Position numbers and translations under genes: made by a program. Positions 22,604-33,202 of a stretch of DNA of 64,000 nucleotides are shown here, in pieces. Numbering within the stretch: the first letter of the stretch is position 1; each line of letters opens with the position of its first letter. The DNA comes from Liolophura sinensis. Its lineage: Eukaryota > Mollusca > Polyplacophora > Chitonida > Chitonidae. The stretch is taken from positions 23,523,295-23,587,294 of the forward strand of contig NC_088298.1 in the NCBI RefSeq assembly GCF_032854445.1, read 5' to 3'. Under the pieces are notes generated by a model. It was not told where the DNA came from. It worked only from the letters and a program-made list of their open reading frames with translations, and made no database searches.

Positions 22604-22734
22604 CTAAAATAAAAAAACACAATGGTATTATTGAATGTTAAAGCATTAAAAGAAGACATGAATTTCGACTGTTCCGCGACTATTTCTGTCTTGTTCACTA
22701 ACCACTCAAATCTACCAATAAAATACAAGAGGTC

Positions 22735-22905
22735 ATGAAAATACCACAAGTGGTCAGGAAAATAAAATAATCATGAAAATACTACAGAAGGCCATGGAAA
22801 CGCCACAAGTGGTCATGGAAATACCACAGGAGGCCATGAAAATACCACAAGTGGTCATGAAAATACAAGTGATCATAAAAATACAAGTGATCATGAAAAT
22901 GTCAC
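22735..22905 (+). repeat. Short tandem repeat of ~21 bp
   Basis: CATGAAAATACCACAAGTGGT and variants (CACAGGAGGC, CACAAGTGATCATAAAAATA) repeat with a period near 21 bp. Intronic. Confidence 0.75.
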
Positions 22906-23076
22906 AGGCAGCGGAATGGCGACCTGAAAACCGACTTGATGTTCTTTCCAAAAATTTTCAATCTGGAAGTCTTATTTTCAAATCAAAGGAATCAGAAATA
23001 AATGGACATGAGTGATTTCCGGAGATTTCGTTCTTAAAACAAAACTGTGTGTTTAAAGCGATAAATGGATACTCAC

Positions 23077-23628
23077 ACTGAACAACTCTGTCCACCAATT
23101 GGTTGGGGACTCGGTTCCACTCTGTGGGGTTCCTCACATTAAAACTGTTATCAACTCCCGGGGGGGATGCAATCGCCTCCAGCTCGTCAGTCTCAGGGAG
23201 GTCGATTCCGATAGTGTACACCGTGATTCCGGCATCACGTAGCCTCTGGGCCTCGTCCTGGGTACTACGCTGATCACGTGACTTTTTTGACGTCACAAGT
23301 ACCATGATGTTATTGGCCAATGGCCTGTCTCCATATGACCGCGTGAACTGGTAGGACCGTGCGCTTCGCAAGGCCGATGCTGTGTTAGGCGTTCCACCGG
23401 TGGGTCGCAACCTGTCAATTGCGGATTGGACATCGGCGCCGTTTCTGTAGCGGTTCAGGTAAAACTGCGTCCTGGGTGAGGAACCGTACGTTGTTACGCC
23501 GACCCTGGCGTCTCCGGAATCCACGTCGAATCTCTGAGCAAATTCACGAGCGAAACGCTGAACCAGTTTGAACTGGTCGCTAGGCACAGAGGAGTCCAAC
23601 ACCATTACAACATCCTTACCATTTGTAC
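23077..23628 (-). CDS. VWA module 14 exon
   Basis: A 552-nt phase 1-1 exon reads (S)TNGKDVVMVLDSSVPSDQF, ARVGVTTYGSSPRTQFYL, GGTPNTASALRSARSYQF, LANNIMVLVTSKKSRDQR, VYTIGIDLPETDELEAIAS, VDNSFNVRNPTEWNRVPN and ends DRVVQ. The MIDAS Asp is Ser (VTSKKS) and DxSxS is DSSVP. No framing cysteines. The acceptor is cctttaag and the donor T|GTGAGT. Confidence 0.94.
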
Positions 23629-24292
23629 CTTAAAGGAAAAGTAAAAAAAACTATCTGTAACACCTATTCTGGAATGTGCGCACATAAAATGAGAAAGCTG
23701 TTTACGGTTTTAAACAAACGATACCAAGACAAACGATATCAAATTCCGTCTTGGAGAGCTGTGGGAGCAGCTATCGTGTCAGTGGACTATTGCCTGATCT
23801 GTCCAATGCTGGTAATCAAATCAAATACCAAAAACAAGAAATAGTCCACTAGAGCTATCATTCGAGAGATTAAAAATTGAGGCAATACGACTGGCCAGAA
23901 ATATGACATCAAGCGAGATATGGCTGTGTAGACACGGTTCTGATTGGCCTGTAGGGGTTTATTACTTCAAAATATGATACCAAGTGTATTACTGGTCATG
24001 CAGAGAACTGTTTTTCAAGACAGAGTAAACAACATGCTCCTTTGTAATAATGGATACAGAAAACATCCTTGAAATTAAGCAAATCAAATACGTCGGTGGT
24101 ACATAATAAGTCTGTTTGCTTTGAGTTCAACAAATATTCACACTTCTCATCTCTGAGTGCGATACTCCAGCGATTGATGGAAATACATCGTTGACATGAG
24201 TGACACCAACAATTACTTTACCACTGGCCATAAAACATTTCAGCAACATTATGAAAATGGAATTTAAAAGAAGACCATTGAAGACAACTTAC

Positions 24293-24334
24293 TTCTTGGT
24301 ACATTTCTGGGTACCTCAGTGGTTGTGGGTGGTA
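24293..24334 (-). CDS. Linker exon (42 nt), type B
   Basis: Phase 1-1 exon PPTTTEVPRNVPR, then A|GT making Ser before TNGKDVV. The acceptor is atttttttaag and the donor A|GTAAGT. The TTTEAPRxVPR pattern recurs in linkers in front of several VWAs. Confidence 0.85.
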
Positions 24335-24732
24335 CTTAAAAAATATAAGAACAGAAGATAGGAAAGTACAAACTAGACATTATAATATAACACTGTAGGT
24401 CATAAGATTAGCATTATGGCTGTTTATAATACTGCTTGGCAATATTAACATCCATTCTTATTCAATAATTTTTGGTTTCTTAAAAGCGAACGATTATGGG
24501 TAAATTTTGGAAGTTGGAATTTTGAATAGATTGTATCCCGCACATTCCTATCTTTAGACAAAATATGTAACAAATGTGAACGTAAAAGGAGTGTTTCTCA
24601 GTCGATGTCTAAACATATACCATGTATAGATAAAACATCATTGGCAGTATTTCAAACTAAAAATTTATTTTCTTTAGTTTGATACATTTCGTTATGGTCA
24701 GATAAGGTTGAGTATAATAAGGTAGCACTTAC

Positions 24733-24756
24733 ACGTTGTGGTGGTCAACTCGGGCA
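24733..24756 (-). CDS. Linker exon (24 nt), type A
   Basis: Phase 1-1 exon PELTTTT with acceptor gatgttacag and donor T|GTAAGT. C plus TG makes the leading Leu. Paired with the type B linker at 24293. Confidence 0.8.
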
Positions 24757-24884
24757 CTGTAACATCAAAAAAATGACACCATTATGTGAATAAAAAGTAA
24801 TTGTAGTTCATGAACAAGTTGAACGTTTCAAGGAACAATTCAAGACAATCATAAACAACATGGCGCCGTACAAACAAAGGAAGT

Positions 24885-25075
24885 TTATTTATTTATTTAT
24901 TTATTCATTTATTTCATTTGATTGGTGTTTAACGTCGTACTCAAGAATATTTCACTTGCACGACAGCGGCCGGCATTATGGGTGGGAGGAAACCGTGCAG
25001 AGACTGGGGAGAAAAATCCGCAGGTTGCTGGCAGACCTTCCCACGTGAGGCCGGAGAGGAAACCACGGAGGCGCC
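24885..25075 (+). repeat. SINE-like element, family A, long copy
   Basis: (TTTA)n, TTGATTGGTGTTTAACGTCG, TACTCAAGAATATTTCACTT, GGCATTATGGGTGGGAGGAA, CGCAGGTTGCTGGCAGACCT, TCCCACGTGAGGCCGGAGAG. It extends beyond the core into the CCGGAGAGGAAACCACG segment. Confidence 0.85.
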
Positions 25076-25210
25076 AAGTTGGCTTCAAAAGTCTTATTGT
25101 GAAATAATGTGTATTTAATACTTTGCATCGCGACCTAGAATTTAACTCTTGCTATCTTATCGGCAAAGGAATATGAATTAGATAATATAAGTGATAACTT
25201 TGTGACGTAC

Positions 25211-25762
25211 GTTGGACAATCCTGTCCACCAAATTATTGGGGGCACGGTTCCAGTCTGCAGGGCTCCTCAAGTTAAAGCTGTTATCTCGCCCCGGGGGTG
25301 AGGCGATGGACTCGATCTCATCAGTGTCAGGGAGGTCAAGTCCGATCACGTACACGGTGGCCCCAGCATCTCTTAACCGCCGAGCCTCGTCTTGAGTGTC
25401 TTGTTGGTCACGTGACTGTTTCGAGGTGACGAGCAGCAAAATGTTGTTTGCCAGAGGTCTGTCGCCAGATGGCACTGTGAACATAGAGGTCCGCGCCGTC
25501 CTCAGCGCCGCCGCTGTGTCGGGCGTGCCTCTCGTACTGCGGATCCGGTTTATCCCGTACACGACGCTGGATCGGGTCTTGTAGCGGTTCAGGTTGAACT
25601 GCGTTCTAGGAGACGATCCGTAGGAGACTACTCCGATTCTAGCATCTCCGGAATCGACGTCGAATCGTTCGGCAAAGTTCCTGGCAAGTCGCTGCACCTG
25701 ATCGAACTGATCTCTGGGCATAGTGGTATCCAATACCATTACAACGTCCTTTCCATTCGTGC
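25211..25762 (-). CDS. VWA module 13 exon
   Basis: A 552-nt phase 1-1 exon reads (S)TNGKDVVMVLDTTMPRDQF, ARIGVVSYGSSPRTQFNL, GTPDTAAALRTARTSMF, LANNILLLVTSKQSRDQQ, VYVIGLDLPDTDEIESIAS, RDNSFNLRSPADWNRAPN and ends DRIVQ. The MIDAS set is degraded: DTTMP and VTSKQS. The acceptor is tctttgttaag and the donor C|GTACGT. Confidence 0.94.
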
Positions 25763-25916
25763 CTTAACAAAGAGTAATAACGCCAAATGTATTCAAAGCA
25801 AAATGTTACCAAGATAAAGCTATACAAGGACAGGTAATGTAAATATATTTTAGACATTTCATTCATTACATCTTACACAACAAGTCCTCCGTTTAGATAA
25901 GCCAGAGAAAAGACAA

Positions 25917-25970
25917 TGGCCGCCGTCGTATAAGTGGAATATTCTTGAATAGTAAAACGCCAATGAAAGG
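25917..25970 (-). repeat. SINE-like element fragment, family A, reversed
   Basis: TGGCCGCCGTCGTATAAGTG then GAATATTCTTGAATAGTAAA and ACGCCAAT, the reverse complement of the core. Confidence 0.7.
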
Positions 25971-26284
25971 AGAAACGTTATAGAAATTTTTTTAAAGCCG
26001 TGATAAAAATGTTCTTTAAAATGTGAGTGTGATTCGTTTACTCAATTTGTTACTCCATTTTTTGTATTATAGAACATTTTAGCGCGGCTATTCTGGTTGT
26101 GAACAAAAGCGAGGTACCAATGCGCCATCAAATACGCCTGTAGCGAAGGGGTTTTATTAGGTTTCTTCTAAATTAGACGTGGCATAGGAAAACTCAGACA
26201 TCGTTAATTTTTCTTCTGGAATTGAATATACAGCTCTTGGCTGTAAGAAAGCCAGAGAGCTAGTTTCAACTGCTGTGTACTTAC

Positions 26285-26326
26285 TTCTCGGGACATTCCT
26301 TGGAGCCTCGGTTGTGGTTCTTGGTG
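26285..26326 (-). CDS. Linker exon (42 nt), type B
   Basis: Phase 1-1 exon PRTTTEAPRNVPR, joined by A|GC as Ser to TNGKDVV of VWA 13. The acceptor is ctgtattgcag and the donor A|GTAAGT. Confidence 0.85.
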
Positions 26327-26689
26327 CTGCAATACAGATACAGAAATTCAAAAAGTATTAATTTCTTATTTTATTCACGTTTCCCTGAGGAATGGTTCAC
26401 TTAGTCGACAAGGGAGCAAGCTATGGCTATTCGCGCCGATTGTTGATCAACTTTCTTACACTAAAACGGAGTTGGATTCGATGTTGCAAACACGACGGCT
26501 GAAATTCTTTCATCACAAAAAATGGAGCTGAGAGAAATTGCAGAACTACACTGGGATACATAAAATTAGATGGTTATATATTAAATCGGTATTTCGAAGT
26601 AAGATACAAGGTTTTCAATACTATAAAGAAAAAAGAATTGCGCTTAGGCCATTGATCATTATTAAATTCTCTGGCCATAAAATAAATAC

Positions 26690-26737
26690 CTGTTGTCGTT
26701 GTTGTTGTTGTTGTTCTGGGCGTGGTCAAGTCTGGAA
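26690..26737 (-). CDS. Linker exon (48 nt), type A with Thr run
   Basis: Phase 1-1 exon PDLTTPRTTTTTTTT with acceptor gcccttatag and donor G|GTATTT. The Thr run is coded by ACA/ACG triplets, so its length may vary by repeat slippage. It is a good candidate for O-glycosylation (inference). Confidence 0.8.
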
Positions 26738-27117
26738 CTATAAGGGCAAGATTGATATGACTGACATGTAGCATAATCTGGTAGTTATTAATAGCCAATA
26801 GTAAACTTTGAACACACTACTAAGCAGAATTCTTGGCCTGTTCCTAAATGAGCTAACCAAATGACCACAACAAATGAAATGATCTGTTGTAATGCTCGCC
26901 GTGGTGGATGATAACTATAAGACAATACGGGCGATGCGAATATGAAAAATGTCAACCGAGCAACTGAAACAAGACAGACTGTTGACAAACCCACATAAAA
27001 GTACCTGTAACATACGATGAAAAAAGTGAAATGAATTATGATTTAAGCAGAAGCTTAAACAGTTTGATTGCCTTTCAATAAAAAAAAAAGACAAAGAGCA
27101 TTAACTTTGTGACCTAC

Positions 27118-27669
27118 GCTGAACTATTCTGTCCACCAGATTATTTGGCGCTCGGTTCCAGTCTCCAGGGTTCCTCAGGTTAAAGCTGTTGTCCCGACCC
27201 GGGGGAGACGCTATGGCCTCGATCTCGTCAGTCTGTGGTAGGTCAAGTCCTATAGCGTAAACTGTAGCTCCGGCGTTACGTAATTGCCGGGCTTCTTCCC
27301 GGGTGCTCCGCTGGTCCCGGGAACGTCTGGACGTCACGAGCAAGACAATGTTGTTTGCAAGGGGTCGATCGCCAGCTTGTCTGGTAAACATTGACGTCCT
27401 GGCTGAGCGCAGAGCGGCCGATGTGTCTGGCGTTCCGCCCGTGCTTCGGAGCCTGTCGATCTCCGAAACGACGTTTGAACGCGTCCGGTACCTATTCAGA
27501 TTCCATTGCGTCCTGGGAGAGGAGCTGTACGTCATCAGGCCAATCCGTGCATCTCCAGAATCGACGTCGAATCTCTCAGCGAACCTCCGTGCAAATTGTT
27601 GAACCTGTCCGAATTGGTTACTGGGTACAGACGAGTCCAGAACCATCACGACGTCCTTGCCATTCGTGC
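27118..27669 (-). CDS. VWA module 12 exon
   Basis: A 552-nt phase 1-1 exon reads (S)TNGKDVVMVLDSSVPSNQF, ARIGLMTYSSSPRTQWNL, GTPDTSAALRSARTSMF, LANNIVLLVTSRRSRDQR, VYAIGLDLPQTDEIEAIAS, RDNSFNLRNPGDWNRAPN and ends DRIVQ. Very close to module 11. The MIDAS Asp is Ser (VTSRRS). The acceptor is gcatctttaag and the donor C|GTAGGT. Confidence 0.94.
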
Positions 27670-28388
27670 CTTAAAGATGCAGAGTGTGTTAGTGGCACGA
27701 GGCTTAAACACTTCGCACAGGTATGCACACATATACAAGACAATGTTAAACACAAAGTAAACTAAAAATCTCCAAGCCATCATCATGTGAAAAACTGATC
27801 TAAAAATTCACTCATATGACGGCTGATCATTTTGTTGTTAAAGTTTTAGTAATTTTTCAGATGATGATTTCAGACAGTTTGGATTCGCTTTGTCTTAAAA
27901 TTCAAAAACATTAGAAGCCTGCGGTTACATAAAGGGCAGGTAAAATTAGAATTTAAACTTGCTCGTCTGACGCGCTGAGGTGCTCCTACACATAGCTTTT
28001 GGAATTGTTCAGCCTGAAATTTATGTTTTTATGAAACAAAAACAATTTAATATTTTTAATAGAGAGCGGAATTTCTCCCTAATTTTTCAAGACTAAGACA
28101 AGGAAAGGTATGTTTTTGATTTTGTGGGTGGGGGGGGGGGGATCTTGAACTTGAAATGAGAGAGTAATTAAAATTTTAGAAACACAGAACAATATATAAT
28201 ATTTTGCAACTGACAATCGCTGAATCTGTGTGATTATCTTCCCTGACAATCGCTGAATCTGTGATTATCTCCCCTGACAATCTAGGATGTGCAATGTGTT
28301 TGACGTCAACAAAATGAAGAATACCCATACATCTGTGCTAAAGTTAATTGTTTTCAATTTTTTCCTCAAATGTTTGTCTAGTACTCAC
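27670..28388 (-). other. Intron with minor repeats
   Basis: A 719-bp intron. There is a poly-G run at about 28130-28141 and two near-identical copies of CTGACAATCGCTGAATCTGT at about 28209 and 28244, a short local duplication. Confidence 0.5.
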
Positions 28389-28430
28389 TTCTGGGTACCA
28401 TTCTGGGAGCTTCCGTTGTTGTTGTGGGTA
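28389..28430 (-). CDS. Linker exon (42 nt), type B
   Basis: Phase 1-1 exon PTTTTEAPRMVPR with acceptor gttcttccag and donor A|GTGAGT. A|GC makes Ser before TNGKDVV of VWA 12. Confidence 0.86.
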
Positions 28431-29686
28431 CTGGAAGAACAACACAGTATTTACATGACAAAAAGGACAGAATTAACAGCAAAATATGGCAAAAAACATA
28501 AAAAACAAGTCTCAAATACATTTCAAAGCACATTTTAGCTTGCCCACAATTAAACACAACCAAGGAGAGTACAGCTCATGTGAAACACATACCTGTAGGA
28601 CAAGCTTAACCAGGTCTAGTGAATGTAGGGTTATTATAGGCTACACGATGTCCTTACGGAGAGATAAGTTCTCATCGGATATGAGATATCAGGGGCAAAA
28701 AAGAATCTATGACGACGGAGAACACATTTTTTATGGTATTAAAAGAAGAAAGAGATGTGTTTGTGGAAGAACTAGATTTGATCACATCTGGGAATAAAAC
28801 TGGCTAAATAAAAAACAGTAGGATAAATACACATTTAATTGCAAAACCTGAAATATTAAAACTAGACAACTGTTTAAGAGATTCGAAGAAATGATGAAGT
28901 TTGGCTGGGGGTCGGGGTGCAATATTAATGATGAATGAAGTAAGAAGTACCGCACAAATGTGATGAGACTACTTACATGGACAGATTAAAAGTTTGAAAG
29001 GGTGATTATAATACAAATGTGGGTAGAATTTTTAAGTGAAGAGGAGATAAGGAAATGCTGACAGACGTGAGAAGACGAATACTATGGGAACAAATTGCAT
29101 CAGTCGGTGCACGTGGAATGTAGGATAAAAAAACAAAAAAGAAAAAAACAAACAGCAACAACTAAAACGCATTGAGAAGTCAATGGGTGACTATGTGACA
29201 CGCAAACATAAGACAGTAGTAAGAAATGTGCACGGAGAAGGGGTAAGACTTGAGTAACGGAACGAAAACAGGAAGGACGGCTATGATAGGCCTACTATGA
29301 CGATTACATGTGCTATAACAACAGGTGGGATGATTACAGTATACCTATGGGGGGTAAGGAACTACGACTGAAAGGTGAGGTGTGAGACGACATACCTTGG
29401 GTAAGGAAAGACAATAGGGAAAACAAGGAATGACATAAGGGAAAATCCTGAGATTTTCACACTATGTATCGTTCCTCCTACACGTATCAATTGGGGTAAG
29501 GAATGACAGGGAATACAAGCTATGACATCAGAGAAAATCCTGAGATTTTCACACACTGACTTGTTCTTTCACATCACTTGGGATAAGGCATGACCACAGA
29601 GAAAACAGGTTACGGTATCAATGAAAATCCTGAGGACTACGTATCGTTCCTTCTACATATCGTGACATGCAACGTCCTATACTTAC
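28431..29686 (-). other. Intron, purine-biased, with local repeats
   Basis: A 1.26 kb intron whose plus strand is rich in A and G. At 29385-29660 a unit of roughly 85-105 bp recurs three times (ATGACA..AGAGAAAATCCTGAG, ATTTTCACAC, CGTATCGTTCCT). No exon is seen. Confidence 0.5.
29385..29660 (+). repeat. Local triplicate of a ~100-bp unit
   Basis: Three blocks share GGGTAAGGAATGACA, GAGAAAATCCTGAGATTTTC and TATCGTTCCTTCTAC-like segments with moderate divergence. Confidence 0.65.
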
Positions 29687-29719
29687 CGGTGGTCGTTCTC
29701 GGCGTGGTTAGGTCTGGCA
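29687..29719 (-). CDS. Linker exon (33 nt), type A
   Basis: Phase 1-1 exon PDLTTPRTTT with acceptor tgcccttctag and donor G|GTAAGT. T|TG makes Leu after VWA 11. It is the short-Thr-run counterpart of the exon at 26690. Confidence 0.85.
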
Positions 29720-30136
29720 CTAGAAGGGCAAATACGTGTGACTATAAAATAGTTGTTTATAAGAAAAGAACAATGCGCGATTTCCACAAAGTATCATGGA
29801 TGACATTTAACTCGAAATATGTAATAGTGTAAAGCTGTAAACTTGGACAGGAAATAAATCAACTGAAAGCACAGAATGTAACCGTGTATGTTGACATCAG
29901 CTGTAATGAATGAAGTTGTTCACTCCAGTTCCCTATGAATTACACTGAACATTGGAACAGAAAGCACATGTAGATTTACAGCACGTCTGAAGCTTTACAC
30001 AGATTAGACTGCAACATACAAGCCAGACAGGATTATTTCCGAGCTTGGTGGAAACATTGTTTATGGAACGTGTTCGAAAATCAAATAAAATAAATTTATG
30101 AGAGAGACAAAATAACAGAATTATGGCAGGACGTAC

Positions 30137-30688
30137 ATAAAACAATCCTGTCGACCAGGTTATTTGGCGCTCGGTTCCAGTCTCCAGGGTTCCTCAGGTT
30201 AAAGCTATTGTCCCGACCCGGGGGAGACGCTATGGCCTCGATCTCGTCAGTCTGTGGTAGGTCAAGCCCAATGACGTAAACTGTAGCTCCTGCGTTACGT
30301 AATTGTCGGGCTTCTTCCCGAGTGCTCCGCTGGTCACGGGAACGCCTTGAGGTCACGAGCAAGACAATGTTGTTCGCCAAAGGTCTGTCTCCGGCCTGGC
30401 GAGTGAACATGGATGTTCTGGCAGATCTCAAAGCGGTCGCTGTATCTGGCACGCCACCTGTGCGCCGAAGACCGTTAATACCAGATACGACGTCAGAACG
30501 AGTTCTGTATCTGTTGAGGTTCCACTGGGTTCTTGGTGAAGAGCTGTAGGTCATGACGCCGATGCGAGAATCTCCTGAATCTACGTCGAATCTCTGGGCG
30601 AAATTCCTGGCGAATCCCTGGATTTGTCCGAACTGTTCGCTCGACACAGAAGCGTCCAAAACCATGACGACGTCCTTGCCATTTGCGC
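30137..30688 (-). CDS. VWA module 11 exon
   Basis: A 552-nt phase 1-1 exon reads (S)ANGKDVVMVLDASVSSEQF, SRIGVMTYSSSPRTQWNL, GVPDTATALRSARTSMF, LANNIVLLVTSRRSRDQR, VYVIGLDLPQTDEIEAIAS, RDNSFNLRNPGDWNRAPN and ends DRIVL. DASVS matches DxSxS, but the TDG Asp is Ser (VTSRRS). The acceptor is tcaacttcag and the donor T|GTACGT. Confidence 0.94.
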
Positions 30689-31197
30689 CTGAAGTTGATG
30701 TTATTTTCATTTTAGCGTGAAAACACACATCAAATAATCAGCAAAGCTAAGGCAATTAATAGGAATAAAACAGCAAAAGCAAGAAACGAAAACAGAAAGC
30801 TGAAGCAATTGAAATAAGCAAAGTGGTATGAGCCCGAAATGTTGATGTGTATTCACACTTTGAAGACAATGAGACAAGTGACAAGTCGATTTATTATCCT
30901 TCGAGTTAGTGCACGCTGTTTTTGTACGCTATTATTGATTAAATTTCCTATTCGAAGCAAATTTAAAAAAAAAATAATTTGAACGTGAAGTAATTGTTCA
31001 TTTGATCCGTGAGTTCCAATGAACTTTCCCGAGATTTGCCAGGAAGTATTTGTCATGCTGAGGTTGATCCGTCGAGCCACCCATAAACACGATCAGCGTA
31101 ACATCGTAGGGCTTAAAACACCATTCACATGTCTTTAAAATCATGTGTCACACGTCTGTCAATCATATTATGTTTCCGTGACACGAAAACCACTTAC

Positions 31198-31239
31198 TTG
31201 CGGGTATCATCCTTGGGGCTTCTGTCGTGGTTGCGGGCA
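31198..31239 (-). CDS. Linker exon (42 nt), type B
   Basis: Phase 1-1 exon PATTTEAPRMIPA with acceptor gatcttccag and donor A|GTAAGT. A|GC makes Ser before ANGKDVV of VWA 11. Confidence 0.84.
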
Positions 31240-33157
31240 CTGGAAGATCACCAGAAATCTTTTACTCAAAATAGATCATTTTTCAAACACAAGAAACAGG
31301 CTTTTGCGCACGCATCAGAATAGGACGGTTGCAAACTTGAACAAACAATGACAACAAGGCTGATTTTATGCAACAGAAAACAGAGAACTAGTGTGGTAAG
31401 ACGAAGGATTGGTATTGGTACTTACGTAAAAGGAGAACAAACCTGCGATGGTCATGAATCAGTTACAGATCATAAATATAGCCAGGAAAGTTTGTGATTG
31501 AATAAGGGAAGAACACACAAGAGCATAGATGAAGTTCAGAAAAGATAAAAAGAGATGACGTATGACCTAAATATTAAAAACACGTATTTGTGAGGGAAAG
31601 GTGGCAAATATAGAGGTCAACACAGAATGTAGGGCGCGTGAACGCAATAGTATCATAGACAATCAGGACATAAATATGAACAAAGAATGAAAAGGAGATT
31701 TAGGGCTTGAAGAACTGCGATTACCTGTAAAGCAAAATCAATAGATAGACTCACTTTGCATAGGACTAATATCATCTGAAGAAAGAACGTGGAGAAATGA
31801 ACACAAAAAAATTGTCCCAAAAGCTGGAAGTATATATAGTAGGGGTTGCCAGGTGATTTCAAAGAGGCTGAAATGAAAGCAAAACTGAAGAATATATAAC
31901 GAATATATAAACTGCATCTAATAAGCCTGAAGAGGAAAAATGACAATGGTCGTGGCGAGAGGGGAGGTGCCTTGAAGAAGATGTTGGAGGTAAGGTTCTT
32001 ATTTGGTATGGATCGAAAGGAAAACGCAGACTTTTTTCTCCACGTTTTACCATCTCGGGCCGAAGTTAGTACTATGAGCGTAAAGAAAGTGAAAGTCGCA
32101 AAAGAGTTTCTTTTGTGCAACAAAGATGTCGTGTATATAATGTAGAATTGCAAAAGCAGTTTGCAAGTCATTAACTAACGAGAAGGACAGGAGCAAATGT
32201 GATGAAAATATAGAGCAAAATGTAAGGTAAAGGAAAATTGAGAACAAAGCAGTGTAGCAATCTTGGTCACAGCGATATGTGCAGCGCAAAAATGCGACAA
32301 GATAAGAAAGTGAGTTAAGGAACAGTGAAGGCTTGCTACGAACTTCATCTTGAAACAAAGAATAAATAAGAAATGAGTAAGCCAAAGATATGGTGACCGA
32401 AAGCCGAATGGAACGCCCAATCTTGTCTTCGAATATATTTTCAGCTCTGTTGTTCACACTATGAACGGGGCTTCTGTCATTAAAGCCGTTGTCCAGGCTG
32501 TGGATTGGATTTCATCCCACTTGTCACTCAAATCGCGAGAGCATTTTGACGCCTGTTCGAAAGAGGTCGGTGTCTAACTTAGAAAAGGAACAAGCTTGTT
32601 CTTGCCAGTCTTGTGTGGACCCGGAGATATCATAGGTTAGCACGCTGATCCGGGAGTGCTGGACAGAGTTCCGGGTAAATTCATACACAAGGAAACGGGC
32701 AAGTTCTGGACAAGGGCGACGTCCTTAAGATTTGTGTCTGAGTGCAGTACAAAAAACATGGGGATAAGTCTATGAATAGGGAGAGCAGAAAGTGGCACAG
32801 AACTAGACGATAACGGCAAACGATGGGTATATGGATGGTACCACTTGTAAGAATCAGCTGATACACATCAGTCTCGGCAGCATCGGTTTACCGCTTTCTG
32901 GGGGGTAGAAAGAGCAGGGCTCACTTACAAAAGAAGTCAGACACCCACTGATCCCTAAGATCGCCGCTTGGAATACCCTAAAGTGTGTCAAAATACAAAA
33001 TTAATCAAAAGGGGCGTTCCAGGTTTCAAGTCATACATATAATTCATCACACAACGAGCCCTGAGAAAACCCCTGCTAAATTCAAACCTCTTTAACTATG
33101 ATACGACCGCTTGTCATCATAACCTTATTTCAATATACAAAATTCCCAGTTACTCAC
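31240..33157 (-). other. Intron containing a dead VWA
   Basis: A 1.9 kb intron, A/G-rich on the plus strand over about 31500-32450. Phe/Ser/Leu-rich minus-strand ORFs there reflect this bias. It contains the VWA remnant at 32465-32735 and a possible relic of a type A linker at about 31425-31441. Confidence 0.55.
32465..32735 (-). pseudogene. Decayed VWA exon remnant
   Basis: On the minus strand TNLKDVALV matches the TNGKDVVMV start of sister modules. A frame change then gives ELARFLVYEFTRNS and HSRISVLTYDISGSTQDW, which matches the LARNF and ARIGVxTYSSSPRTQW regions. Near its end TGGACAACGGCTTTAATGAC matches the DNSFN-coding segment of the live modules. It has frame changes, in-frame stops and lacks roughly half the usual 552 nt. 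It sits where a VWA would be expected between type B linkers at 33158 and 31198. Good evidence of module death within the array. Confidence 0.7.
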
Positions 33158-33202
33158 TCGTGGTAGTTTTTGGAGCCGCAGTAGTTGTTGCTCGTGTGGG
33201 CC
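33158..33202 (-). CDS. Linker exon (45 nt)
   Basis: Phase 1-1 exon PTRATTTAAPKTTT with acceptor tgtttcag and donor A|GTGAGT. C|GG makes Arg in front; A|TG makes Met at the next join (31239). It probably once preceded the dead VWA at 32465-32735. Confidence 0.8.

Noticed and set aside
31425-31441. Possible 17-nt linker exon (GTTTGTTCTCCTTTTAC) between AG and GTAAGT
   Set aside because: Its length is not a multiple of three and it would break the frame. It is perhaps a relic linker of the dead VWA at 32.5 kb.
31653-32457. Minus-strand ORFs of 172 and 136 codons
   Set aside because: Composition is Phe/Ser/Leu-rich because of a pyrimidine-rich strand. No domain and no supporting splice structure.
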